DNA of 64,000 nucleotides, from NCBI GenBank assembly GCA_022497145.1, contig MU385894.1:124001-188000 (forward strand), in the 5' to 3' direction. The position numbers and the translations under genes were made by a program. This document shows positions 48,460-60,441 of this stretch, piece by piece (the stretch's first letter is position 1; every line of letters begins with the position of its first letter). The stretch is from Rostrohypoxylon terebratum (Eukaryota; Ascomycota; Sordariomycetes; Xylariales; Hypoxylaceae). Below the pieces are notes generated by a model. It was not told the origin of the DNA, ran no database searches, and worked only from the letters and a program-made list of their open reading frames with translations.

Positions 48460-50537
48460 TCAACGTTCGCATTCACGCGGTTGCCCGCCAACGGTGACCC
48501 ATGGTCTCAGGTCATTCCCGATCTCCATCCAGGCCAGGGATAGCTGATGTTCACACCAGCTGTGGAGCCACATGATATCCCTGAGTTTCGCAGCAAGCAC
48601 CTCACGCTCTACTATGCCGCGCATGCGACAGTAATTCTTTAACGCGTTCACGAAGAACTCGTGCTGGTCGCCTTGCAGGATTGAGGACTCTGGAGATACT
48701 GGGATGCGGATGCACGACCCGATGAACAGCGACCAGAGCAGAATGTTAGCGTGCAGCTCATCCTTGGGCAGTCGAGATGCGCTGGCTTGCGCCAGATCCG
48801 ATGGAGGGGCATATGTGGATATGTTGCCTGGTGGGGGCTGCTGCATCGACATCCCACCACTTTGACTGATCTGCGATTCTGGGGAACCATAATCTTTATC
48901 TTGAGGTTGAGATAACAGATCTAATGTTAGGATAGGGTCGCAGAGCGCGGACATCAGCGCTTCGCCCAATGCGCGGTGCCGCTGCGCTGAAGGGGGTTGG
49001 CCCCGGATTGCGAGGTGCAGGAATAGATGCGCCGCGTATAATAGCACATCCGATAAATCGGTCGGCGAAGGGTACCGCCTCTCGCCCTCTTCGATCGAAG
49101 TTAGCAGTGGAACGGAGCCCGCTCGTCTCCACGAATGTTGCGATCGCGATATCTCTTCGAGGTGACACAGACGCCATTCGACCATGTAAATAGAGTCGCT
49201 GACCTGGATACGTTGACCATAGGTGCTCTCGAGGCTAGCGTAGTCAAAACTGTTGATGCATTCGGTGATAGAGTACAGTAACTCGAAGAGCTCGATTGCC
49301 TCGCGGTTCTGGATCGTTAGGTCCTTGTACCCGAGAGGCTCCATGTTGGCCAACATGGACCGGCTCGTGAAGCGGTCGTGCAGGGCGAGCGAAGATGCAA
49401 GCTGCGGGATGAATGGGAACACTACGGGTTTGTGCGCTGCCGTCGCGTAGGAGTAGTCAGCCCTACAGTAGACGTGGTGGTTAGTGGATGGCTAGGAGTA
49501 AACTGGGGTTCCACATACCATGATATTGATCGTTGGAGGACGGTACTGTGTTGGAATCCTTCGACAATGCCGCCTCTCAGGTCGACCATCCTTTTTAAGC
49601 CGCTCATGTGCGCCGCGGCTGCTGCGAGCGAGCCGATGAAGGCCTATACATCGTCAGACAAACATGCGGCTACTTTCCATCAGAAACGCACCTCGATATT
49701 AACCAGGAGAGCTACGGCAACAACAAGACCGTCCGAAATAGGTTTGCTGTCATCCTTGCCCTCTAGGTTCAGTCTCTCGTTGATGGACTTAACCGCTTGG
49801 AACCGGTGAAAATCGATGGTGCTCGTGTCGGCCCACATCGCAAGCGAGTTATGCATCGCTGCTATCATGGCGATGAATGCATGCGTAGCGGCCTTGTCAA
49901 GTTGAAGCTATTTTCTGTCAATCTCAACCACGTATTTGTTTGAATGATAGAAAGGCTTACGGCTTGGACCCACGTTCCCTCTGGGTTCATCGCGAAGGCA
50001 TTCGCTAGAAATCCAGAATAATCTGCGCGAATTTAGTCAGCAACATGGCACATCTCTAAGAGAGAAACGGTTCGACTTGCAAGTGTTCAAATACGTCGGC
50101 GCCCCGGCGCGGTCAAACCATCTCTCTACAGCATCTTCCTGTGGCGATAAGCAAACGGCCATACAATACTTGAGCAGGTTCTCGGTGAGGGGAGTCTTTT
50201 CAATGTGCAGGAGCGTGAAGTTCGGGAGCTCCCGCGCGACGCTTACAGCAAGCCAATTGGTCTTCTTGAGCTTCCTCTCCTGCCTCGACGGCGCTACCGC
50301 ACCATCCTTCTCGCCGCTGGGTTTCAACCGGAACTTCGACACGTGGTCCTTCTGTGACCCGGACTTCTTGGCCCCCCGCGGCGGCTGGCTAGGTCCGTAA
50401 GGAAGCTTCTGCCGCCGCGCGTGCGAACGTACTTTCCGCCTAGTCTCGTCATCGCGCGCTACTGTATTGATGGAGGTGATGAATTGGAATTCAGAAGATG
50501 ATGGCGATGATGACGAGGTAGCCTGGCTCGTTGCCAT
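48460..50537 (-). CDS. Fungal transcription-factor-like protein (DUF3468/Fungal_trans_2 type, no zinc cluster)
   Basis: Five exons on the minus strand are proposed: 50537-50069, 50022-49961, 49907-49692, 49643-49519 and 49462-48460, totalling 624 residues in one phase. The N terminus has a nuclear-type basic block, INTVARDDETRRKVRSHARR, typical of the fungal group often labelled tachykinin family, and a second basic run (PSRQERKLKKTNW). The middle has the regulator-domain signature VAVALLVNIEAFIGSLAAAA then HMSGLKRMVDLRGGI, a strong match to fungal-specific transcription-factor regions. No Cys6 zinc cluster is present. Introns 2-4 have good GTAAGC, GTGCGT and GTATGT donors. The first intron's donor (GTTTCT at 50068, 46-nt intron) is weak and was chosen for phase. 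An in-frame ATG at 50696 could extend the N terminus. Target genes are unknown. Confidence 0.8.
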
Positions 50538-51572
50538 TGCGCGGGGGACGACGGTGAGTTGCTTTGGTGGCGTGTGATATGTCCCGGGTCGTTCCTGATA
50601 TAGACCAATTCCCCTCGGGGTATCTATGACTATGACTGTAAGTGTACGGTGATATTGCTGACACTCTTTCGTAAGCGCCATGTCCAAAAATTTCATGATA
50701 AGATATATACTTATATAGGTATATATATATTATATGAATGGATGGATTTGGGATGGGCTGGATTGGGTTGTCTTACACGACCGCATGCTAAGAAAGGCAA
50801 GCTTTTAAATTGCGAATACCAGATTCATCGAAGGCGAGCTTTGCATCTTGGCCATTTCTCATTTCGCCCCGAGAGGGAGGAGGGACGTCGTGCGTTTAAA
50901 ATAGGAACACAGCCGCTCGGGGTTGCGAGATTGTATGTACGGAGCGACATCCCATTATCATTGCGCGCGGTTGTAGCCCTGGGCGGATTCGCGCGTATAC
51001 GGGTTCGCTCTAGATCCATCACTATCATCGTCGAGTTGTCTATTATGACAAATCTACCTATATCTGAACCGCAATTCCACGCCTCCGCGAACATGCCTTC
51101 CTTCGTATGTATTACCCCCTTGGTCAATAACTACCATCGAGTCGCAACCGATGGCTGCAAACAGTAAGCTCCAGCGCAAATCGAAAGACAGAGCAGTGGG
51201 AAAAGCGCCCGGGGAACGGCTTACCCACGCTACATCGTGAAAATACCCCTGAAGCTGCCAGGTGCTGCGCTTCAAGGTTCAAGGTTCAAGGTTGGTTGTA
51301 CATACATAATTTTCCGCGCTCCCTTCCCCTTCCCTTTCCCTCCCCCAGCTTATTAGCAGTTGGTTGGAAGGGGAATTAATGTATGGTCGAGCCGGACCCC
51401 ACGGCAAATCCCGCGCGACGACCCTTGTACCTGGCCATGCGGGTGGAGTGACAGAGTGCCAGAAGGTGCTTAGCGACGTCGTTGCTTGTGCCGATTCTGA
51501 GCTACGCTATCATTTTAGACATCTCAATTTGGGGGCTTCTGCTCCGCCGCTATCCCACATCGAGTCGACGTC

Positions 51573-51605
51573 GTAGTGGTAGTGGTAGTGGTAGTGGTAG
51601 TGGTG
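51573..51605. repeat. 6-bp tandem repeat (GTAGTG)n
   Basis: Five and a half exact copies of GTAGTG in intergenic DNA, a microsatellite. Confidence 0.9.
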
Positions 51606-52085
51606 AGCCAAATCAGAGCCACAGGGCGGAATTGGGATCTCACGAGCCGCCAACGGTACGGCCTCGACGACGGATGGCCTGTTAAGGGACTTAGGGGTCC
51701 CGACCATTAATAGAACTGTGTGCGCGTATATAGCGTACATCATACATGACATACATCGCATATTTGCCTTTGTGGGCAATGTAATACATCGTACTAAGAA
51801 ATTGATGACGACCGCCATCGCATGGCGCATGATAGATCGAGTATTGATCTTGGGGGCTGTATCGTGGGTGCGTATTAGGTGCGACCGCATCGTGAATGAT
51901 CTCCTACAAGCCGCTGCTAAGGGTGGCGGAGCTTTTTCGATATGCAAGTTCGTCTGATGACAGTTCCGAATTCCAGGTAACAGCATGCAGAGCATGATCT
52001 CCCATCCCATCCATTCATCCCACGTACAGTAACCAGGAGTAACATACCTTACCGATATACCGACATGCAGTGGACCTAACTTTGA

Positions 52086-52146
52086 CAACCATCAACCATC
52101 AACCATCGACCATCGACCATCGACCATCAACCATCAACCGTCGACC
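52086..52146. repeat. 7-bp tandem repeat (CAACCAT/CGACCAT)
   Basis: Eight full 7-bp units plus a partial one, in three blocks: CAACCAT three times, CGACCAT three times, then CAACCAT and variants. The block pattern suggests slippage after a point change. Confidence 0.9.
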
Positions 52147-54101
52147 GACCTCCTCTTGCCACTTGTATTCTGGTATTTTGTAGTAGTACTATGTACATCG
52201 TCCATGTGCATCCTGCGCGATGCACCTTACCCCGGTCCTAGCCAGGGGTGCCTCATTATCCTGAATAGGAAATTTAGAGGGTCTTGGCGATGTCTTGGCG
52301 CGAGCTCGACAGCTCCCGCGATATTTCCCTGAACTGCAACCCAGGCTCTGCCTCTCGCGATATTTGCAGGTCACCTGGCTTCTAGCTTCCCATTACTAAA
52401 TTCCGCGTAAGGGTGGGTTTTCGAGTTTTAGGCGGCGAATCATTCATGTACTATCGTATCTTCGTTTTTGCCCTTCTGCCCCCCTTCCAATGTTCCCTGG
52501 CCTTTCCCCGCCCTATCTCGACGTGCCAGCTCGGATGATTCCATCCGGCCAATATTACGCGGGATGCGATGCGGAAAGCTTGTTATCCTGGTTTGTGTAT
52601 TACTCGCTTTATCGACTTCACCATATCGCGAGTATGCCAACCCTCCCTTTCATACAGACGGCATCTATTATCGTGTTACCAGATCTTGCAGCTGCTACTT
52701 TGCAAATTCGTTGCTGCCAACTTGCTTCGCCTAGAACAGCCCGACCTTAATAGCACCTCCGCGAAACGTGACCGCAATACAATCTATTCGCCTCCAGCAT
52801 TAGCTCCTCTGAGTAGGTCACTCGTAAATATTAATATCGTGAGTTCGGACTTGCTGGGTACTTTGGGAGTTCCACAGATTAATGTCTAATACCAGGTAAC
52901 CGCCGGTAACTCGACTCGCTACTCTTGTTGTGGACATGCCTAGTACGTTTTTGAGGCTTATGTGTGCATGTTGTTGATCTAGTCTGTGTGACAAGATAGG
53001 GGAACTACCTATTGTCCTGCTAGCTTGGGATTTGACAGATATCTACGTACATCATACTGGCGCTCCTGAAGTCTGTGACATCGGACGAAATTATCGGCTA
53101 TTGTTGATAATGTTAGGTTACAGATGTTGGGCGATGAGCCTCGGACGCCAAGATCATGCGGATCTGCAGCCGTATGAATTTACTATGTACATACATAGTA
53201 GTATTAGTTCGTTCTCATGCTTGTTCTTATTCTTGGTTATAAGTAACAACGCGTCATTGGTGCATCGCGTAGCTGGAGGATTTTAAAGACCACGCTAATC
53301 GGCGCGAGATTTGCGTCCTGAGACGTTTGCTCGGTTTGGATCGGGAGTAGCGTTCTTCGACGATTACTGTCGAGCTATCTTCAACCCAGAATTTCCTACC
53401 TATACGCATGATGAATAATCAGCGATTTCGTCTGATCAGGGTATGGCTTGGCTCGAGATTATCGTCTGGAGGTTTCGGCAATGCTGGTCCTATCCCTGCT
53501 CGCACGATGTTGACAGTGGGGCCAAGCCTTAGCTGGGAAACTATAGGTGGAGGCTCGACTGAGAAAAAGGCCGAGTCGTTGATCCCGGTATCTACGCAGC
53601 TATATGCCATATGGTTAAGAGTGTATCACAATCTCTAACGATCCTGAGGGAAGTTTCTCGAGAAGCTAATTGCCGTGATGGCATCCCCGCTCGTTGGAGT
53701 CCGCCTCCAAGGTAACCAAAAACCAAACCAAATCCTTTTGCGACATTACCAACTGCCAGAGACGCATCAAGCTTAACGTTTTAGTCCGGCAGGCGTCCTT
53801 GAATATCCACCCATGATGATACTGGAAACAACGTTAACCACGTTAACCTGCTACTCAGCTCAACCACTACTCTCATCCACCTCGGAATGAATATTAAGGT
53901 CAAGCATTCATGGATTCGAATACCGCTAGCGTAGTCTCTTAAGTGACCGTCTCATGGAAAACTCGGAATGTCGCAGGTGACATGAAAAAGGGGTTCTATG
54001 TTGTTTGGTCAAGTCTTGAGATTGTTCATCTCGTGAGAACACGCTGTCTCCTGTTATAGTATACGATCATTAACATCCATACTTCTCAAAGGTCTAGTCC
54101 G

Positions 54102-54296
54102 TTAGGAGGCCGCCCATTGAAGATCTGGCCGGACCAAGGTCCCGTCCACAAGAGACTCCTCGGAAGCTACTTCCAGTATAGGATAGAAACCGAGCTTGGC
54201 TTCTAAGTCTGCTGTGATCCTAAGAGGCAGACCCAGACATCTTCGCATTGGTCTTTCCACATTCTCGAGTTGGTATTGTGGCACTTCCGTGGTCCA
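54102..54296 (-). pseudogene. Possible terminal coding fragment, family unknown
   Basis: Sixty-four minus-strand codons read coherently: VPQYQLENVERPMRRCLGLP, RITADLEAKLGFYPILEVAS, DGTLVRPDLQWAAS, then TAA at 54102. Immediately upstream lies TCTCAG, a possible splice acceptor, but I could not find a partner exon. No ATG opens the frame. It is either a last exon of a gene I cannot assemble or a relic. Confidence 0.25.
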
Positions 54297-54982
54297 TCAC
54301 TGAGATCATCTCAGTTCTGGGCGCGCGATGGGGGAGGGCATGTCTCGGAGAAAGCGCAGGCTAGAGATGTTGCATAAATGGAGGAAAATTCCAAAGAGCT
54401 TCTCAACATCCACTACAGCATATCTCTTGGACAGATGAAAGTGGGCGCGATGTCGGATAATGATCGTGTTGTCACTGCCGAATCCATATGGCGTTGAATA
54501 GGTGGCTGTTAGGTCCTAGGTCCTACTGTATGGTTTAAGGCTTAGTTAGGTAGGTATAAACTATGGCTTCGGCAGAGAGTTTCCACAAGACTTAGGCTAG
54601 TGCCTTCATCTTTTAGTTTAGACCAAACTTCGGCTTATGTAGAAAGACTGATAAGTTGAGGCTACCCGTCCTGCCCGTCCTGCCCATCCTTGGTTGTGTA
54701 TCAGCAAGCAACGTATCTATTTTGTGTGTCTAGTATCATGTTAAAGGCTACAGACTTTGTGTAATTAAAAAGTTCTCTGCATCTTTCGAACTGTGCGGCA
54801 TCAGGTTCTCTCGGCAATTTCCAAGGATAAGTTCGAAATATTACGTTGCTGAAGTTGAATTAGACTAATATTTCATGAAGCTTCATTGTGTAATATTGCC
54901 AGTCGTAAGGTCTAGGGGAATCTTGTAGACACATTTGTTGGAAATACGTTAGGATCGAGTTCACGTGTGGCCTGTGGCCGGC

Positions 54983-55010
54983 TTTTTTTTTTTTTTTTTT
55001 TTTTTTTTTT
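54983..55010. repeat. T28 homopolymer
   Basis: Twenty-eight T residues followed by CC and six A residues, about 670 bp upstream of the eEF3 start codon. Long poly(dA:dT) tracts exclude nucleosomes, so a promoter role is conceivable but untested. No retroelement body is recognisable beside it. Confidence 0.9.
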
Positions 55011-55677
55011 CCAAAAAAGGACGGCGTGTAAGCTGCTGGAGAAACGGGAATGTTGAGACGGCGTTAACGTTAGAAACATCGGAAATAATTAAGTTATTTT
55101 TGATACATAAGACCAAATGAAACATATCCAACGTGAGATGGATATTTGTGAAAAACAGATGCTGGTAGTTTTTGGAATCAACAGAATTAAACCTGAATGA
55201 GAGATGTGGATGAAAGATTCAAGATCAAGGCTCCACTAAGAGACGAAAGCAAGAAAACGTGTTTGCCGGTACGTATCTATTTTGATCCACTTTAAAGTCA
55301 GAATGGTCAATGGTCAATGGTCAAAATGTGGGACTGACTAATAATGGAAGAAAAAAAAATTTCGAGGGGCTGCCCGATAAGGCTAATTATTTTGGAACTT
55401 GGAAATGGAAATGCCCCAGGCCATGCCCATGGGCTTTTGAAGATTAAGATTGGAGATAACCAATCTCACTTTTCTCACATTTTCAACTCCCAAGTTCACA
55501 ACAAAAATACCTAAGACGCTGGTTCTCCGACAAGCCTTCCACCGCCCACGATCGAGGGCATTCCGGGCAGTTTCGGCTCGCCCTTCTTTCACGCTCTGCG
55601 ACGCCCATCTCAATTCTTGAATTACTCGGGCTGTCTTTGTTTTCTTTTGCGTTATCTGTCGACACCGACTCTTCACG

Positions 55678-58600
55678 ATGCCTCACCAAGTCTTGCCGCC
55701 GCTAATGGTGGCCAAATCCGGCGATGCCCCTCCCCCACCTTCACAACAAGATATATCGGCCATCCTCAACACCATCTTCACCGCTAAGACTTCTGCTGCT
55801 TCCATCGATGCCTGCTACGGTCTTTGCGAACTCCTTCTCAATACTGTCGGTTTCCGCGGTCTACACGAATATGGCATAATAGCCGAACTCAAGAAGGCTG
55901 CCTCCGACAAGAAGAGTGGCCTACGACGAGAGGGCGCTCAGAACCTTCTTGGCGCCCTCTTCGAAAAATTCCCACCCCGACAACAATCGAGCGAAGTTGT
56001 TTTCTTAATTCAAGATGGCGGTCTGATATCGGTTGCCCTGGATGCCTTAGCCGACAAAGGCACAGTAGTCCGCGATGCCGCGCAATATGGCCTCGATGCG
56101 CTCTTTGGCTTGCTGAGCCCCGAGGCCATGGTTGTTGGCTTGTTACCCGCTCTTATCGCATACCTGTCGAAGAAAACCGGAAAGTGGCAGGGTACAGTCG
56201 GTGCCTTAAAATTGATGCAGAAGATGGCCGACAAAGCGAAACTGGAAATTGGCAGTACGAAAGAGCAGGCTCAGGAGAAGGACATTCTCAGAGAAGCGAT
56301 GGGAGCAAAACTCGCTAGTTTAATCCCTATAGTCGAAGGAAATATGCACGATCTCAAGTCCGAAGTCGAGAAACAAGCGCTTTTGACGATGCAATCGTTG
56401 ACTACCCTGCTGTCCAACGACGACGTTGCTCCTAGGATTCCTCTCCTTGTCGACACCATGCATCACCCTTCTACGCAGACTCTGCAGAAGGCAATCCACG
56501 CACTTTCTCAGACGACCTTTGTTGCTGTGGTGACATCTCCCGTCCTCGCTCTTCTCACACCCTTCCTGGAGAGAACTCTGAACAACCCCTCGACCGCTCA
56601 AGAAGTACTTCGCCAGACAGTCGTCATCACCGAAAACCTGACTAAGCTCGTTCACGACCCTATCGAAGCACGTACGTTCTTACCTAAGCTTCAGCCTGGT
56701 GTGAAAAAAGTCGTCGAGCGCGCTCCGTTGCCCGAAGTCCGAGAACTAGCCACTAGGGCCTTGGATGTTATGGACAAGGCTATGGGAGATGATAATGCGG
56801 TGGTCGAGAAATGCTCTGTGGATGACGTCGCCAAGGTTCTTGACTCCGAGATTAAGAAGAGTGGAGGATTATCTGGCGACCTAGAATTCTACAAACTTGC
56901 ACGCCCTTACATCTGCGAGATGGTGGCCGAGGATGCCAATCACCGCCAAGTTGATCGAATCCATGCTAGAGTTGCGCCGTACCTAAAGGATTTGATGCAC
57001 CAGCCTGGTGCTAGTGATGCGGTTGCCTCCAGCATCCACAAGTTCTACGTTTCTGAGGATCACCGCAAGTATGGCGTGCCAGAGAAAGAGGACGACGGCG
57101 AGACCGAAATTGTCAACGCCGATTTCTCGCTGGCCTATGGCGGTATGCTGCTTTTGTCCCATACCAATCTTCGCTTGTTGAAGGGACACAGATACGGTCT
57201 TTGTGGTCGTAACGGTGCTGGCAAATCTACCCTCATGAAGAGTATCGCTGGCGGAAAGCTGGAAGGCTTCCCGCCTCAGGATGTCCTTCGTACTTGCTAT
57301 GTCGAGCACAACCAAGGAGAGGATGCTGACATAAGCATTCTTGATTTCATGGTCAAAGATCCTACGATTGCCTCGGAGGGTAGAGAGAGAATCTCTGAAG
57401 TTCTTGCTGAGTTCGGATTTACGGCAGGTCCTGAAGGTAGACAAGCTCAAAAGGTCGGTTCTCTTTCTGGAGGTTGGAAAATGAAGCTCGCTCTTGCTCG
57501 AGCTATGTTGCAAAAAGCCGACGTTCTGTTGCTCGACGAACCTACCAATCATTTGGATGTTGCCAACATTGCCTGGTTAGAAAACTACTTGAAGACCCAC
57601 ACAGACATCACCAGTTTGATTGTTTCCCACGACTCCGGTTTTCTTGATAACGTAACGACCGATATCTACCATTACGAGCCTGGGAAGAAACTTGGACATT
57701 TCAAGGGCAACCTCTCAGATTTCGTCAAGGTCCGCCCAGAAGCCAAGGCTTACTACACCCTATCCGCCTCCAATGTTCAGTTCAAGTTCCCGCCTCCCGG
57801 TATTCTCACCGGTGTCAAGTCGCAAACCAGAGCTATCATTCGTATGACTGGGGTTTCTTACCAGTATCCCAAGGCGCCTAAACCCTCGCTCAGCGACGTC
57901 TCTTGCCAATTGTCTCTTTCATCCCGTGTTGCCGTAATCGGACCCAATGGTGCTGGAAAGTCAACCTTGATCAAATTGTTGACAGGCGAGGTTATTCCAA
58001 CAAGCGGAAAGGTTGAGAAGCATCCCAACTTGCGAATTGGTTACATCAAGCAGCACGCTCTGGAGCACGTAGAGATGCATCTTGAGAAAACGCCCAACCA
58101 ATATCTGCAATGGCGGTACGCCAACGGAGACGACCGAGAAGTGTTCTTGAAGCAAACCCGTATCCTTTCTGACAAAGACAAGGAGCAGATGGAGAAACGA
58201 ATCAACCTGAATGACGGAAAGGGCGAGCGACAGGTCGAAGCCCTCGTGGGTCGTCAGAAGTATAAGAAGACATTCCAATATGAAGTGTAAGTTGGCTGAT
58301 GATACCCTACCTGAAAACGCCCATGCTAACAATGTGTAGAAAATGGAGAGCTTGGCTACCGAAGTACAATTCGCAGGTGTCTCGTGAGACCCTTATCGAG
58401 TGGGGTTTCGATAAGCTTGTGCAAGAATTCGACGACCACGAAGCGTCTCGGGAGGGTCTCGGATACCGAGAGCTTCAACCCACTGTTATCTCTAAGCACT
58501 TCGAGGATCTTGGCCTTGACCCCGAAATTGCTAACCACAATGAAATCGGCAGCTTGTCGGGAGGACAAAAGGTCAAGGTTGTCATCGCGGGTGCTATGTG

Positions 58601-59078
58601 GAATAATCCACATTTGCTTGTGCTTGACGAGCCTACTAATTTCTTGGACCGTGATTCCCTCGGTGGTCTCGCCGTAGCCATTCGCGACTTCAAGGGTGGT
58701 GTGGTCATGATTTCCCACAACGAAGAGTTTGTCGGCGCTCTTGCTACTGAACAGTGGCACATTAACGACGGAAAGATGGTCTTGAAGGGCAACGCTTCGA
58801 TCGCCTTGGACCGCTTCGAGGACAGCAAGCCGAACAGCGGTCTCACTAGCGCCATCACAAGCGGAGTCAACAGCACAGCTGCCAGCAGTGCAGTGAGCAG
58901 TGCTGTCAACTCCGGCGTCGAAGATAACTCACCCCTGAAGTTCAAGGCCAAGAAGAAGAGGAAGAAGACCAAGAAGGAGCTGAAGGAGCAAGAAGTTCGC
59001 CGACGTCTCCGACATATCGAATGGCTCAACAGTCCAAAGGGTACTCCTCACCCCCCGGACACGGACGACGAAGAATAA
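55678..59078 (+). CDS. tef3: Translation elongation factor 3 (eEF3, ABC-F ATPase)
   Basis: Two exons, 55678-58286 and 58340-59078, with a 53-nt intron (GTAAGT donor, CTAAC branch, TAG acceptor), give about 1115 residues. The N-terminal HEAT-repeat region (for example REGAQNLLGALFEKFPPRQQ) is followed by the first ABC domain with Walker A GRNGAGKST (510-518), signature LSGG (596-599) and Walker B DEPTNHLD (620-627). The second ABC domain has GPNGAGKST (755-763), the eEF3-specific chromodomain-like insert interrupted by the intron (YEVKWRAWLPKYNSQV), a second LSGGQ and DEPTNFLD. A lysine-rich tail (KKKRKKTKKELKEQE) follows. eEF3 is the fungal ribosome-associated ATPase that helps release E-site tRNA during elongation. 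It is somewhat longer than the yeast protein (1044), with an extra N-terminal segment and a Ser/Ala/Val-repetitive stretch before the basic tail. Confidence 0.97.
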
Positions 59079-59987
59079 CGATGTCTCAGTCTTTTTTATT
59101 AGCCGGCATGATGCTTCACATGAGTTTGGCACGCATTTTGTTCAGGGCAGGTGGTGGTTTTCTAACCCTTTTTTCGGGCTTGGTTGTCGTAGATGATTAA
59201 GTTGTCCATAAAATTGGGGATGAATTGGAAATTGGCACCTTAAGCAACTGCATAATAGAGAGGTTTCATATACCTAGGCGTTAATCTAGACGGAAGGAAT
59301 GGCATTATAGAACGTGGATACTTGGTATTCGCATGGCTCGTTCAGAGCTAGCAGTAGATGAATGAATTAGATTATACATGAACGATTGCACGTCCTACTG
59401 CTGGAGTGAATGTGTGCCGATATAGAATGCTATGCTACAGCAAGTGAGGTTGCCTTTTTTCCATTCGCGCGCTGTTCATATGACAGTGTGAAGGTTTAGC
59501 TACCCAGCCTATCAAAGGTGTCGCATCACCGCCTCTTTATAACTTGGCTAGATTTTTTAGAATTACAGCGAGCCTAGTCACATTACGAAGGAATAGTGTC
59601 GTCTTTTCGAATTCAAGGTTGAAGCTTGCTTTTTTATAAAAAGGCCGGAGACCATACTACGTCGTAATGTGTACATGCAGGTGTTTAGCGTCGACTGTTC
59701 GCCGTATTCAAATCACTCGGAAATGCAAATTGAGCACAGAAGTTGCAAGAGCAACTTCGCTTCAGATAGAATCGAAATAATAAATGCCCGAAATATGCGG
59801 GATTTCGGGATTTCAGGATTTCTGCGCATCGTTGGGGTCGACTAGGGAAACTGACTTCTATTTAGTAAGGAAGGAAGGAGCATGTGAAACTTTATTTACT
59901 AGTGTTCCGCGCCTTCCTTCCAACGCCCTGACTAGCGGCTGCCGCACCTGCGTGCCTGCCTGTCAATCGCATCTTCCCGGAAGATCA
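59079..59987. other. Intergenic, eEF3 3' region and tRNA upstream region
   Basis: No supported gene; the frame running across 59784-60002 overlaps the tRNA and has no motif. Confidence 0.55.
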
Positions 59988-60091
59988 GCCCGCTTGGCTT
60001 AGTGGTAAAGCGCATCACTAGTACTGAAGTATTTCAATACTTCTATCACTAGTGTAATGATGAGATCACTGGTTCGATTCCAGTAGTGGGC
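59988..60091 (+). tRNA. tRNA-Thr(AGT) with a 33-nt intron
   Basis: The acceptor stem GCCCGCT pairs with AGTGGGC (one G-U). The D arm is GCTT...AAGC. The anticodon stem CATCA (60013-60017) pairs with TGATG (60058-60062), and the T arm is ACTGG-TTCGATT-CCAGT. The anticodon loop CT-AGT-A...A has anticodon AGT (60020-60022), read as threonine. A 33-nt intron (60024-60056) sits one base 3' of the anticodon, the normal position. It forms a perfect 7-bp hairpin (GAAGTAT/ATACTTC) and contains CACTAG, which can pair with the anticodon loop. Mature length is 71 nt plus CCA. Transcription is by RNA polymerase III from internal boxes. Confidence 0.93.
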
Positions 60092-60097
60092 AATCAA

Positions 60098-60105
60098 TTT
60101 TTTTT
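60098..60105 (+). terminator. RNA polymerase III terminator (T8)
   Basis: Eight T residues start seven bases after the tRNA-Thr 3' end, the standard pol III stop. Confidence 0.85.
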
Positions 60106-60441
60106 CTCTGCGTTTCTTTCCTATAAGAAATATGTTTTATTTTTATGTATTTTTTCATTCTCATCTATGTTTTACTTCGTATTATAGAAGGGCTACTAGC
60201 AGCGCTAACAGAACTGAGGTGAGTTAACGCGACTACAGCCAATTGATAAGGGGTAGTAGGGTCTTTGTAAAAGATCAATCGATGAATTGATTATGCGAGC
60301 TTCGAATAGATTCACTATCATCTTATTGGATCTCTAAGCGATAGATATTGAGGCGGTCATCGTTCGAGTTCAATCCTAATGTCGTCGTTGATAACTGCCT
60401 ACCTAGGACCCAGGTATTCAAAAATTTCCCAGGACGATTCC
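60106..60441. other. Intergenic between tRNA and transporter 3' end
   Basis: An AT-rich 3' region shared by the tRNA and the convergent transporter gene. Nothing else is visible. Confidence 0.5.

Larger units (their letters stand above)
50538..55677. other. 5-kb gene-poor stretch with relic and tandem repeats
   Basis: No supported gene. Plus frames at 52468-52889 and 53032-53638 overlap others and have no motif. A minus-strand patch at 54102-54296 looks coding (annotated separately). A TTCAAGG triplet lies near 51272-51294, GTAGTG and CAACCAT tandems and a T28 tract are listed below, and TGGTCAA repeats lie near 55308-55324. The last 80 bases before 55678 are pyrimidine-rich, as expected for the eEF3 leader. 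Confidence 0.5.
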
